From the NCBI GenBank assembly GCA_964646815.1, contig CAZYFH010000003.1, positions 62,001-126,000 of the forward strand: DNA of 64,000 nucleotides, in the 5' to 3' direction. The translations under genes were made by a program, and so were the position numbers. Numbering within the stretch: position 1 is the stretch's first letter; the number at the start of each line of letters is the position of its first letter. The notes beneath the pieces were generated by a model that saw nothing but the letters and a program-made list of their open reading frames with translations, searched no databases and was not told the origin of the DNA. This document shows positions 16,200 to 24,851 of this stretch, piece by piece. The stretch is from CAZYFH01 sp964646815 (GTDB lineage Bacteria; Acidobacteriota; Vicinamibacteria; Vicinamibacterales; UBA8438).

Positions 16200-16291
16200 C
16201 TTGCAACCTGCTTCATTTTAAAGTCATCCGCGCGCGCCGAGGGGGCGCGGATCTCGTAGGGACCGAGTGAAGCGCCGGGCTGGAGGGGCAT
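16196..16291 (-). pseudogene. Ser/Thr kinase start remnant (remnant 2)
   Basis: A 31-codon frame opens with PGASLGPYEIRAP, the typical first residues of acidobacterial PknB-like kinases, and then switches to unrelated SARADDFKMKQVAR and stops before any glycine loop. The kinase body is deleted at the junction near 16240. The frame ends in ATGA with the next gene. Confidence 0.55.
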
Positions 16292-16475
16292 GGCAGGGAA
16301 CCGGTGCTTGATCCGTGAGTTCCTTGAACCAGAGTCGAAAAACAGTGCCACTCATGCGGTGCTCGAGTGAGATGGTATCAATTCAACCCGATACGCGAGG
16401 GTCCGCAGGTCCCGGATCATCTTCGCGGCCCGTCGCTGCGTCCGCGCACGGCTGACCTCGGGGCCACGTCCCTCC

Positions 16476-16645
16476 CTTCGCCGATGGGAACGTCGCAGCG
16501 GTCGGCCCCACTTCGGCGATCATCTGTTGCGCCGAGCCGCCGCCGAGACCCGGGACCTCGGCGAAATGCTGTACGGCCTCTCGATGCTCAGCGAGCAACT
16601 CCGCCATCTTCCGGTCGAGGTGGACCATCTGCTGTTCGAGGCCAC
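16476..16645 (-). mobile_element. IS110-family transposase remnant
   Basis: The minus strand encodes LEQQMVHLDRKMAELLAEHR, then HFAEVPGLGGGSAQQMIAEVG and PTAATFPSAKG. This is the transposase_20 region of IS110/IS116/IS902 transposases, with the helix-hairpin-helix-like VPGLG and AEVG segments. Downstream the frame degenerates, and the DEDD catalytic N-terminal domain is absent. No terminal repeats were seen. It is an old insertion remnant lying between kinase remnants 2 and 3. Confidence 0.7.
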
Positions 16646-16738
16646 GCAACTCACTTCAGGGTCGGCTCCCACCGCGTGGACCGGAGACGCGACCACGCCC
16701 ACGTATTCAGCACGCGCCGGCTCCGCTAATTGATCAGA

Positions 16739-16866
16739 CTCGACAGCAACTTCGCGGCCGAGTTGCGTGTCGGTGGCGCGATAGACCTACCCCATGCCGC
16801 CTTCTCCGACGATGGCAGTGACGTCGCAATGGCCGAAGCGGGAGCCCACTTCGAGAGCCACTAAAT
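16739..16866 (-). pseudogene. Ser/Thr kinase start remnant (remnant 3)
   Basis: From a GTG at 16866 the frame gives LEVGSRFGHCDVTAIVGEGGMG, then TAG instead of the expected Glu codon, then VYRATDTQLGREVAV. This is the glycine-loop and ATP-Lys region of a Pkn2-type kinase with a nonsense codon in GMGE. Similarity ends where the IS110 remnant region begins. It starts 5 bp after the stop of the PQQ propeller gene, so a kinase was once encoded directly downstream of that gene. Confidence 0.62.
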
Positions 16867-16870
16867 CGTA

Positions 16871-18238
16871 TTAGGGCGCGCCCGAGTGGACCGCAACGAG
16901 GTGTCCGCGCGTGCGGATGTACATGACGCCTTCGGAGAGTGCCGGCGTCGCCATCAACGTCTCGCCCATGCGGTTCTCTGCCAGGACCTCAAACTCCGGG
17001 CCGGCCTTCACGACGAAGACGCTCCCGTCTTCACTCGTGAAGTAAACCTTGCCGTCGGCCGCGACTGGGGACGCCGTGAACCCTGAACCGCCACCGCCGA
17101 TCCGCTGTTGGTAGAGCCGGCGTCCCGTCCGCGCGTCGTAGACGCTGAGCACGCCGTTGTCCCGACAGTTGTAGAGGAGCCTGTCGTAGACGATCGGCGT
17201 CTGCATGTACCCACCGTCGCGGCGCCGACTCCAGACGAGATGGTCGCCCGAGAGCGCGCCATCGGTCGGCGTGATGTCGCCTGAGGCTCCTTCACTGATG
17301 GCGAAGATCGGGGCCTCGGGCCCGTGCGCGTTCGTAATGAAAATGAGACCGTCGTCAATGACCGGCGTCGGGGTCGGGATGTCGCCCCCGCCTGCCATGC
17401 GCCACTGCTCACGACCTGTCGCGAGGTCGTAGCCGCCGATGTGACGATAACCGTTCGCGACCACTTGCGCGCGGCCATCAACGACATGCACCGTCGGTGT
17501 GCTCCAGGTCGGCACATCATCCCGATCCGAGCGCCAGATCTCACTCCCCGTCGAGACGTCGAACGCTGCCAGAAAAGATCCATTGAGGACGTCTGCTTGG
17601 ATCACCACCAGATGGTCATGGATGGTGGGAGAGGCCGCGAATCCCCACAAGGTGGTCGGCGCGTTGAAGTACCCAGATTCCAGCGTGCCGAGGTCGACAC
17701 GCCACCGCTCCGCTCCAGTTTCTAGGTCGAACCCGAAGAGGCCCTCGGAGCCGAACATCGCCACAAGATGGGTGCCGTCCGTCGCGAGTGTCGAGTTGGC
17801 GTGGGTCGACTTCGGGTGGCGCGGGATGGCGGGCACACCCTCGTTCGCCGCAGTCGTCCACCGCTCGGCGCCCGTCGTCTTGTCGAGACAGCGCACGTCC
17901 CACCGCTGAGACGTCTCGTTCGCGACGGGCTCAATGTCACCATAGAGACCGACCTTGAGTTCGTCGACCTGGCCGCTGTCGGCGGTCGTGACGCAGACGA
18001 GGTCCCCCCAGACGATCGGACTCGAATGCCCGAGTCCGGGAATCACCGTCTTCCACAAGATGTTCGCGCCAGACTCCGCATCCCAGCGAGTGGGCGCCGC
18101 GAAGCCCTCCGCAACACCGCTGGCGCGCGCACCGCGAAACTGGGGCCAGTCCACTCCCGGTCGCGGTTCCTGTGCAGTCGCGTCAATGCCAACCAGACAG
18201 ACAGACGCCACAACCAACGCGGACGCAGTCCAGCGCAT
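16871..18238 (-). CDS. Secreted PQQ-type beta-propeller protein
   Basis: 455 aa. Signal peptide at 1-22 (SVCLVGIDATAQE). The mature chain begins WPQFRGARASGVAEG, a common start for this family, and carries repeated blades such as VRCLDKTTGAERW, FGFDLETGAERWRV and VSVYDARTGRRLYQQ. These are quinoprotein-like WD propellers; most family members of this type lack evidence of PQQ binding or alcohol dehydrogenase activity. Probably periplasmic, role unknown. One of three such genes in the window (also 35623-36861 and 37895-39175). Confidence 0.82.
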   Translation of the reverse strand: MRWTASALVVASVCLVGIDATAQEPRPGVDWPQFRGARASGVAEGFAAPTRWDAESGANILWKTVIPGLGHSSPIVWGDLVCVTTADSGQVDELKVGLYGDIEPVANETSQRWDVRCLDKTTGAERWTTAANEGVPAIPRHPKSTHANSTLATDGTHLVAMFGSEGLFGFDLETGAERWRVDLGTLESGYFNAPTTLWGFAASPTIHDHLVVIQADVLNGSFLAAFDVSTGSEIWRSDRDDVPTWSTPTVHVVDGRAQVVANGYRHIGGYDLATGREQWRMAGGGDIPTPTPVIDDGLIFITNAHGPEAPIFAISEGASGDITPTDGALSGDHLVWSRRRDGGYMQTPIVYDRLLYNCRDNGVLSVYDARTGRRLYQQRIGGGGSGFTASPVAADGKVYFTSEDGSVFVVKAGPEFEVLAENRMGETLMATPALSEGVMYIRTRGHLVAVHSGAP

Positions 18239-18346
18239 GGCCCCTCCTCTGGGTGAGTCTCCCGAGCGTGGGCTGATTATGCTACCGGCCTGGGCAGAGC
18301 ACGCCTACGGACGGTAGACGGTGTGCGACGAGCGGACAGGATGGGC

Positions 18347-18371
18347 GGCGGCCGGCTACTCGCCGGCCGCC
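18347..18371. terminator. Strong GC hairpin
   Basis: GGCGGCCGGC and GCCGGCCGCC form a perfect 10-bp stem with a 5-nt loop, 28 bp past the stop of the upstream minus-strand gene. A CTTTCTT run follows on the plus strand only. It likely separates transcription of that gene from the PQQ propeller gene. Confidence 0.5.
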
Positions 18372-18399
18372 CTTTCTTGAACGTGCAAGCGGAGAACGA

Positions 18400-19437
18400 T
18401 TACCGGTTCGCGTCTTGCGCGGTAGCCCGGTCATCGGCCCGCGCGCCGGCGAGAATGCCTTCCATGCTGTAGTTCCCCTCGTGGCACGCGTACTCGAACA
18501 TCGGCACGTCAGTCCGCTGCATCGGCTGAGACGACGTCCACGAGCTCGTCCACGTCTCTGGGTCGATGACGGTGAACGAATACTCGAGCGTGTCCGCGTC
18601 GACGCGGGTGAAACGTTCAACCAGCCTCATGCTCGAGGACGACCCTGTCCCGGGCGGCGCGGACCCGAGCGGGACCCAGGCCCGTTCGGCGTTGAAATTC
18701 GCGGTCTCAACGACCAGCGTGTCGCCCTCCCAGTGGCCGCGCGAGTCGCCCGTCCACAAACGGATGTCCGAGTCGACTGGCGGACGACCGTCGAGCGGCA
18801 CGACACGGGCCGTGTGCACCATTTCAGTCACGATCGCCACGTGATCCGGTGTCTGAAAGAGTTGCATGTTCTGGTTGTAGGCAAGCGGCGTGATCGGGGG
18901 GCCGGCGTTGAACCCGACGATGCACCGATCAGAGGTGTTGCGATCCGACCAGGAGTCCGCCGGATGGTCTGCCAAATACTCCTGCCGCGCGTCCGCCAGC
19001 CGCTGCGCCTCGGACGTCAATGGCGGAATTCGGCCGTTTGGCGGGTCAATGATGAGCGACGTCCGCCCGGTCGACGTCGTGCCGCCGTCCAGCCAGAAAT
19101 TGTTGTAGAAACCGGGCGCGCCGTCCTCGCCCTGGTCCACGCTCGCGGTGGATTCCGTTCGCCGCGCCTCGCGATTCAGCAGGGCTTCGTTCCTGTTGAT
19201 GGTCTCTTGCTCGGCGTTGGCGGCTTCCTCCGCGGTGAGAAATTCCTTGTCCGCCAGCTCCTCGGGTCGCTGTAGTGGTGTGATGGTCCGGAAGTCCCAG
19301 ATACCCTGCAGATCCGGCTGCCCCCATGCCGTCCGAGGGGCCTCCGCAGAGCTCGTCGCTTGGGCCGCCGTGAGCGCCGGAAACAGCGTCACGACCGCGA
19401 TCACCATGACAACCGTGGCAACAGAACGATGGCTCAT
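18400..19437 (-). CDS. Secreted protein of unknown function
   Basis: 345 aa. ATG 19437 follows a GGAGAGGAG ribosome site. Signal peptide ends near TAAQATSS. The mature part contains PDLQGIWDFRTITPLQRP, GRTSLIIDPPNGRIPPLTSEAQ and a C-terminal MFEYACHEGNYSMEGILAGAR. This set of motifs recurs in a large uncharacterised secreted family of Acidobacteriota and Proteobacteria, often near propeller and amidohydrolase genes. The beta-rich middle (IRLWTGDSRGHWEGDTLVVETANFN) suggests a lipocalin-like or beta-barrel fold, which is a guess. No catalytic residues are evident. Confidence 0.72.
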   Translation of the reverse strand: MSHRSVATVVMVIAVVTLFPALTAAQATSSAEAPRTAWGQPDLQGIWDFRTITPLQRPEELADKEFLTAEEAANAEQETINRNEALLNREARRTESTASVDQGEDGAPGFYNNFWLDGGTTSTGRTSLIIDPPNGRIPPLTSEAQRLADARQEYLADHPADSWSDRNTSDRCIVGFNAGPPITPLAYNQNMQLFQTPDHVAIVTEMVHTARVVPLDGRPPVDSDIRLWTGDSRGHWEGDTLVVETANFNAERAWVPLGSAPPGTGSSSSMRLVERFTRVDADTLEYSFTVIDPETWTSSWTSSQPMQRTDVPMFEYACHEGNYSMEGILAGARADDRATAQDANR

Positions 19438-19660
19438 CTGAGTCTCCTCTCCTCGTCTCCGGGCTCTCCGTGTGCGCCCATCATGAACCCTCGACGCACC
19501 TGCGCGCAACCATCCGCGCTTGCACGCGACGCGGGCTCGGGTCCTACCGGCCTGGCGATGCGCGCATGATCTCGTCGTAGACGCGCCTCGCGTGGTCGCA
19601 GCCGGCCTCGGCCGCTCCGCGCGCCTCTTCGCGAATCACATGTTCGGTCCACCTCATCGT

Positions 19661-21277
19661 TCATCGGCGATTCAGATCGTAGACGGTGAAGGGGCCACTG
19701 CGGTGCGCGACGGGCAGGTCCATGTCCTGGATCGTGATGAGGTACTGCAAATCGTACTTGCGAGCGAGCGCGCTCGCACGTGCAGCGTCCAGCGTGGTGA
19801 AGTCGCCCAGGTCGCGTCGGCGATCGCTCACACGCCGGGCGACTTCCCGCGAGTAGATGGCCATGCCGCCGTCCTTGTCTTCCAGGTAGACGTCACGTTG
19901 GGCCGCGGCGCGGGCACTCGACCCGTATCGCCCGGCGTGACCAGGGTGAAGCAACAGGTTGGTGCCCGCCGGCGTGCGCGCGCTCCACTCCATCACCGCC
20001 TGCCAGTCGCCGGACGCGGAGCGGGACTGGAACAGCGCGCGGTCCGGAAACTCGACGCCCATGACGTAGCCGCCACGGACAATGGCGCCGACCGCGAACA
20101 GCGCCAGCCCCGCGTACCTCACACGCACGGTCGGGAGCCCCCACTGAGAGCGCGACGGGCTTTCGATCAGCAGCCAGACGAAGTACACGGTCCAGAAGAA
20201 ATCCAGTAACCAGAAGATGCGCGCCACCTGAATCTGCACGACGAGTGCCAGACCGGCCGCCACGAGCGGCAAGGACAAGAAGAAGATCAGCAGCAGCACG
20301 CTGCAACCGACGACGAGACCAGTTTCCTGAGCGGATACGCCGACCGCTGACCGCCGATACCAGTACATCGCTCCGATGGTCACCCCATAGCCAAGGTTGG
20401 CCACCCAGGTGGTCCAGGGCCAGTCGTGCGGGAAGAGATAGTCCCGGAAGAACAGCGCCCCGATCCAGGTCTCCCCCATCAACACGAGCTGATCCCGAAA
20501 CGGCCCGGTCAGGACAAACACGGCCGCCGTCGCCAGTCCAGCGATCGCGGCGCGGGTCAGGGCGCGTCGCGCGCGAGGCTCGGCCACGGCGACGGCCACA
20601 CCGAGCCAGATCACGAACCAGAAGCCGACGGTCGGATGGAGGAAACCGGCGATCGCAGCGACGGCGAGCGCCAGCCAGGGACGGCGGCGAACGAAAAGCA
20701 AGAGCGCGACCGTGCCCACGGCAAAGGCGAGCATCCGAGGATGGAAGTAGCCCTCCAGCGTGTTGACCCCGGTGTCCGACACGTAGTGGCGCAGCGTCAA
20801 GGCGAACGCGAGACCAGCCACCGCCCACCAGGAACGATAGAACGCTCGGCCCAATCCGACAGCACTCGCAAATAGGAAGACCAGGCTCACGAGATGGCCA
20901 GCGAGGAACACCCCCGGCAGGGACCAGCCGGTCGCGAGCATGAGTCGGGCCGTTGCCTCGTCGAAGGCCAGGAACTGGTCCTGGGCGTCGATCAGGTCCG
21001 CATCGTTCGGGTAGAGGGTCGGGTCGAGGTGGCGTACGACCGCGGGAATGTAGAACGCCTGGTCTTGCACGCCGTAGCGGTAGCCGCCGGCGTTCTGCGT
21101 CGCGAGCACGCAGAAGAGCGCCGCCCCGCCAACAAGAAGACAGAGCCGTGTCATCGCGGGTGAGCCGTACGGGTAGCGCACGCAGGCTTCCGCGATCGCC
21201 CGAACGGTATTCGCCGTCCGAGACCGGCGAGAACGACCCGCAGTCGACGACGGGGCCTCGGTGTTGATCGGGGTCAA
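19661..21277 (-). CDS. Polytopic inner-membrane protein of unknown function
   Basis: 538 aa from a TTG at 21277; ATG 21154 would remove 41 residues and still keep all membrane helices. About ten hydrophobic helices span residues 42-410, followed by a soluble C-terminal domain. The first loop carries GGYRYGVQDQAFYIPAVVRHLDPTLYPND, a short acidic/aromatic loop in the position where GT-C glycosyltransferases hold their catalytic Asp. Overall shape resembles GT-C-type or DUF6798-like proteins, but no family is certain. It lies 38 bp after the ABC transporter ATPase gene on the same strand and could be the last gene of that operon. Confidence 0.6.
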   Translation of the reverse strand: MTPINTEAPSSTAGRSRRSRTANTVRAIAEACVRYPYGSPAMTRLCLLVGGAALFCVLATQNAGGYRYGVQDQAFYIPAVVRHLDPTLYPNDADLIDAQDQFLAFDEATARLMLATGWSLPGVFLAGHLVSLVFLFASAVGLGRAFYRSWWAVAGLAFALTLRHYVSDTGVNTLEGYFHPRMLAFAVGTVALLLFVRRRPWLALAVAAIAGFLHPTVGFWFVIWLGVAVAVAEPRARRALTRAAIAGLATAAVFVLTGPFRDQLVLMGETWIGALFFRDYLFPHDWPWTTWVANLGYGVTIGAMYWYRRSAVGVSAQETGLVVGCSVLLLIFFLSLPLVAAGLALVVQIQVARIFWLLDFFWTVYFVWLLIESPSRSQWGLPTVRVRYAGLALFAVGAIVRGGYVMGVEFPDRALFQSRSASGDWQAVMEWSARTPAGTNLLLHPGHAGRYGSSARAAAQRDVYLEDKDGGMAIYSREVARRVSDRRRDLGDFTTLDAARASALARKYDLQYLITIQDMDLPVAHRSGPFTVYDLNRR

Positions 21278-21297
21278 GGTCAGGCTTCAGACTGACC
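21278..21297. repeat. Palindromic REP-like element
   Basis: GGTCAGGCTTCAGACTGACC is an imperfect palindrome with 6-bp outer arms. It lies in the short gap between the ABC ATPase stop and the next gene. Its core CAGGCTTCAG is shared with the palindrome at 39255-39272, which suggests one family of small intergenic repeats. Confidence 0.4.
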
Positions 21298-21314
21298 GGA
21301 CGGCGGGCGGCGGA

Positions 21315-22019
21315 TCAGCCGCGAACGTTGTCGCTCTCAATCTGGCCGTCAACGAGGTGCACGACGCGGCGGGCCCGCTCCATCACCTTCGGGTCGTGCG
21401 TCGAGAACAGGAAGGTGACACCCTGATCGCGGTTCAGCGTTTCCATCATCTCGAGCAGCGTATCGGCGGTCTCCGAATCGACGTTGGCGGTCGGCTCGTC
21501 AGCCAGCACGACGGCTGGGTTGGACGCAATCGCTCGCGCGATCGCGACGCGCTGCTGTTGACCACCGGAGAGTTCAGACGGACGCCGGTCTTCGAGCCCC
21601 CCGAGCCCGACAAGGGTCAAGAGTTCGAGGACCCTGACTCGACGTTCAGCGTCAGCGACTCCCTGCACCGCCAACACAATCTCGGCATTCTCATAGGCGG
21701 TGAGGACCGGTAGCAGGTTGTAGGCCTGGAACACGAAGCCGATGCGGTCGCGGCGCAACCTACTCAGCTCCTTGCGGTTGAACGTGCCGAGGTCGACCCC
21801 TTCGATGCAGACTGTCCCGGACGTCGGCGTGTCCAATGCACCGATGAGGTTCAGCGCAGTCGTCTTCCCCGAACCCGAAGGTCCACTGATGGCCGTAAAC
21901 TCGCCGCTGCCGACCGACATTGTGAGACCGCGGAGCGCGTCAACCCGCTGCGCACCCTGCTCGTATACCTTCGTCACGTGATCTAGCGCGATGACGGGTG
22001 CGGCGTCGTTGTCACTCAT
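21315..22019 (-). CDS. ABC transporter ATP-binding protein (LolD/MacB type)
   Basis: 234 aa. Walker A GPSGSGKTT at 46-54, Q-loop in FVFQAYNLLPVL, signature LSGGQQQRVAIARA, Walker B VVLADEP and the H-loop STHDPKV are all present. The motif set and length match the LolD/MacB/FtsE branch, which powers FtsX-type permeases that extract lipoproteins or export substrates by mechanotransmission. Third gene of a three-gene operon on the minus strand, 24 bp after the second permease. Confidence 0.93.
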   Translation of the reverse strand: MSDNDAAPVIALDHVTKVYEQGAQRVDALRGLTMSVGSGEFTAISGPSGSGKTTALNLIGALDTPTSGTVCIEGVDLGTFNRKELSRLRRDRIGFVFQAYNLLPVLTAYENAEIVLAVQGVADAERRVRVLELLTLVGLGGLEDRRPSELSGGQQQRVAIARAIASNPAVVLADEPTANVDSETADTLLEMMETLNRDQGVTFLFSTHDPKVMERARRVVHLVDGQIESDNVRG

Positions 22020-22043
22020 GGTTGTCGTTTCGTCTTCTACGAC

Positions 22044-23297
22044 CTAGCCCACTCGGATCGTCTCTACCGGGTCTGCATGCCCCGCCTTCCAAGCGGGATA
22101 GATCCCGGACAGCAGCACCGCACACAGTGCAGACACACCGATGAGTGCCAGGCTCTCCGGAAAGATGCCCACTTTCAAGATGGGATCCAGGCCGACGCCC
22201 TCGACTTCTACCACGGCGCCCGGCACCGCGAGAATCGCCGACAGATCGATGCCGGTCGATGACAGATAGAGGTACGGCCCAACGGTAACGATCGCGGCGC
22301 CGACGATGCCGACAACGGCCAACCATCCACTCTCGAACATGACCAGGCGGAAGAGTTGGCCCGGACTGAAACCGACCGCGACCATGATGCCGAACTCGCG
22401 GAGACGTTCCATCACGCTGGCGAAGAGCGTATTGAAGATGCCGGCAGCCACGAGTACGGCCATAATGATCATAAAGACATAGGAGCCGCCAATCTTCAGC
22501 GCAATGAAGGTGGCCAGCTCGGGCTGGAGCTCGTGCCACGCGACCACGGCGACATCCTCGGTCATCACGCCACGCAAGTCGGCAACGACGGCGTCGCTAC
22601 TGCGCTGGTCGTCAACAAAGACGGCCACCTGAATGGCCTCGTCTGGGCCGAAGCCGACCAGTTCCCGCACGGTGTCGATCGGCAGCAGGGCCATACCGCC
22701 GTCGACCCCCGGCGAGCCGGTGTGCATGATCCCCGAGACACGCGCCAGTGCGCTGACGATCTCGCCGTCCTTGTCGGTCATCGTGTAGACGACCTTCTTC
22801 CCAAGTTCAACGTCGAGGTTCGTCGCGAGCCGATCGCCCAGAATGATCCCCTTGTCGCTCGACGAATGGAAGAACTCACCCTCGACGATCGCCTCCAGCA
22901 ATGACAGCGTCTGCTCGTCCTCCTGCTCCGGAGACACCGCGAGGAATCCCGCCCCGAGGTTTTCGCGCGCGGTCGACAGGATGTTGAACCCGGAGATTCG
23001 CGGCACGACGCGGCTCACCCGTGCCTCTCCCAATGCCAGACGCGCGAGGCGATTGGTCTCCTGTACCGAGCGGGACATCGTCGGATTGTCGAGGTATTCC
23101 GGGTGCTGCAGAGTCGCATGCCCCGCCCCGAGCCGAGCGGCAAGCTCGATCATGTCATCCCAGTTCCGGTCCTGCATGGCGGCCATCAGGACGGCGAGAA
23201 ACACCCCGAACACGATCGCCGACAGGGTAATGAAGGTTCGGCGACGATTACGCCACAGGTTGCGCCAGGCCATGGTTGCCAGACTGGTACTCTTCAT
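22044..23297 (-). CDS. FtsX/LolE-type ABC permease
   Basis: 417 aa. Topology is typical of FtsX/MacB permeases: one N-terminal helix (RTFITLSAIVFGVFLAVLMAAM), a large periplasmic domain (about 45-280), then three C-terminal helices starting VFMIIMAVLVAAGIFNTLFASV. The cytoplasmic coupling region RLREFGIMVAVGFSPGQLFRLV is conserved. It would pair with the neighbouring permease to form a heterodimer like LolC/LolE. Substrate unknown; lipoprotein handling is one possibility. Confidence 0.88.
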   Translation of the reverse strand: MKSTSLATMAWRNLWRNRRRTFITLSAIVFGVFLAVLMAAMQDRNWDDMIELAARLGAGHATLQHPEYLDNPTMSRSVQETNRLARLALGEARVSRVVPRISGFNILSTARENLGAGFLAVSPEQEDEQTLSLLEAIVEGEFFHSSSDKGIILGDRLATNLDVELGKKVVYTMTDKDGEIVSALARVSGIMHTGSPGVDGGMALLPIDTVRELVGFGPDEAIQVAVFVDDQRSSDAVVADLRGVMTEDVAVVAWHELQPELATFIALKIGGSYVFMIIMAVLVAAGIFNTLFASVMERLREFGIMVAVGFSPGQLFRLVMFESGWLAVVGIVGAAIVTVGPYLYLSSTGIDLSAILAVPGAVVEVEGVGLDPILKVGIFPESLALIGVSALCAVLLSGIYPAWKAGHADPVETIRVG

Positions 23298-23317
23298 CTC
23301 AGCCTCCCCGCGAATGG

Positions 23318-24532
23318 CTACTGATACCGCATCGCCTCGACCGGGCTGATCCGCGCCGCCTTCAGCGCCGGGTAGAGGACCGACAGCAGCACGATGACGA
23401 CCAGGAACAGGACCGGGGTGACCACCGTCGCAGGCGTCACCACAGCAAACATGGTCTCACCGAAGGTCATCCCCATAATCTGCGTCCCGCTCATCCCGGC
23501 CAGTCCGATCCCGGTCTGTTCAAGATACCGCAGCGTGGGCCAGGCGAGTGTCAAGCCGACCGCGATAGCGACGCCGGTCTGTACGACACTTTCCATGAAA
23601 ATGAGCGACAACACGCGGCCGGGCTCCACGCCGAGCGCCTTAAGCACACCGAACTCGCGGATACGCTCGAACACCGCCATCAGCATGGCGTTGAGGATGA
23701 GGATGCCGACCACGACGTAAAAGATCGCAAACAGGACATAAATCGCCTGCCCTGCGATGTCCACATAGCTCGCCAGTACCGGCACGAGCTCGCGCCACGA
23801 TTGGACGTCGAGGCCAGACGCGATCCCTCTGACGGTCTCGGTGGCGCCCGCTAGCTCGACGCCGGCTGGCCGGCGCACGATGATCTCGTGCGCCCCTTCG
23901 GGCATCACGAAGAACTCGCGGAACGTGGACTCGTTGACGAGCACGCCGGAGCGATCGATGCTGTCGCCGACGATCCCCAGAATCCCACGCACCGTAAAGA
24001 GATCGTTCGCCATGCTGCCATCCGTCGCCTGGCTCAGGACTATCAGCTCATCACCAACCGCCACGTCAAGTGTGCGCGCGAGACGGGATCCGACGACGGC
24101 CCCCAGCGAATCGCTGGGGTCGAGCCATTGGCCGTCCCTGACGTTTTGCGCCAGGCTGCCGACCCGCGCGTCGAGTCGCACGTTTACGCCGCGCAGTTGC
24201 GCGCCAGCGGATGACTCACGCGCCGCGGCGAGACCGGCTCCGACGAGCCGGGGACTGGCGCTGAACCCAGCCTCCTCCAGACCCTGGATTAGCTCGTCGA
24301 CCGACTTGACGGTCTCGTAGATCGACGGGTTGTTCAGGTAGTTGACGGTGTGAATCTGCACGTCGCCGATCTCAAGATCGGTGACTGAGCGCTCCATGTT
24401 GACGAACATGCCTTGCATTAGGCCGCTGATAAGGATGCAAAAGACGAGCGCCACCGTCATCGCCGCCACGGTGACCCCGGTCCGGCGACGGTTGCGCCCG
24501 ACATTCCGCCACGCCATTCTGATAATGCCCAT
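23318..24532 (-). CDS. FtsX/LolC-type ABC permease
   Basis: 404 aa, first gene of the operon. Same topology as its neighbour: N-terminal helix in TVAAMTVALVFCILISGLM, periplasmic domain, then three helices beginning AIYVLFAIFYVVVGILILNAML. The coupling segment ERIREFGVLKALGVEPGRVLSLI matches its partner closely, so the two permeases probably arose by duplication. Together with the ATPase at 21315-22019 they form a complete type VII ABC system. Confidence 0.88.
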   Translation of the reverse strand: MGIIRMAWRNVGRNRRRTGVTVAAMTVALVFCILISGLMQGMFVNMERSVTDLEIGDVQIHTVNYLNNPSIYETVKSVDELIQGLEEAGFSASPRLVGAGLAAARESSAGAQLRGVNVRLDARVGSLAQNVRDGQWLDPSDSLGAVVGSRLARTLDVAVGDELIVLSQATDGSMANDLFTVRGILGIVGDSIDRSGVLVNESTFREFFVMPEGAHEIIVRRPAGVELAGATETVRGIASGLDVQSWRELVPVLASYVDIAGQAIYVLFAIFYVVVGILILNAMLMAVFERIREFGVLKALGVEPGRVLSLIFMESVVQTGVAIAVGLTLAWPTLRYLEQTGIGLAGMSGTQIMGMTFGETMFAVVTPATVVTPVLFLVVIVLLSVLYPALKAARISPVEAMRYQ

Positions 24533-24851
24533 ACGCTGCCCCTAGCCGTCCACAATATAGATCATAGACAGCATATCTTGATGGTCACAAACTAGTCTGG
24601 CGCATGAGCCGGGCTGGCGCACCTCGGACAACTGCCCGAAGGCTTGGTAAGCCCGGCTCGACGTGCCAATCGATCAGGAAACGAGTGGTCGCGAGCACGC
24701 CAGGGTCAGCGCGTCACGGTAACGGTGAGGTTCTCGCTCGAACGCAAGGCGCCGTCGCCGGCGACGGCCCGGAGCGTTACGAGAGCGCAAGGGTCGGGTC
24801 AGCACGAGTACTTTGGGACCACATCGTCAAGCGAACGCACAGGGCGTTGGA
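24533..24851. other. Intergenic region, divergent; possible domain remnant
   Basis: About 320 bp between the leftward ABC operon and the rightward DUF3089 gene. On the minus strand, near 24712-24790, a short frame reads VTLRAVAGDGALRSSENLTVTVT and stops; this resembles the last strands of a cadherin/Ig-like extracellular domain and may be a remnant. No intact gene was seen. Confidence 0.35.

Noticed and set aside
19544..19657. 37-codon minus-strand frame after the polytopic membrane protein
   Set aside because: It follows closely and has a plausible start (MRWTEHVIREEARGAAEAG), but it is short, has no family similarity and no convincing ribosome site.
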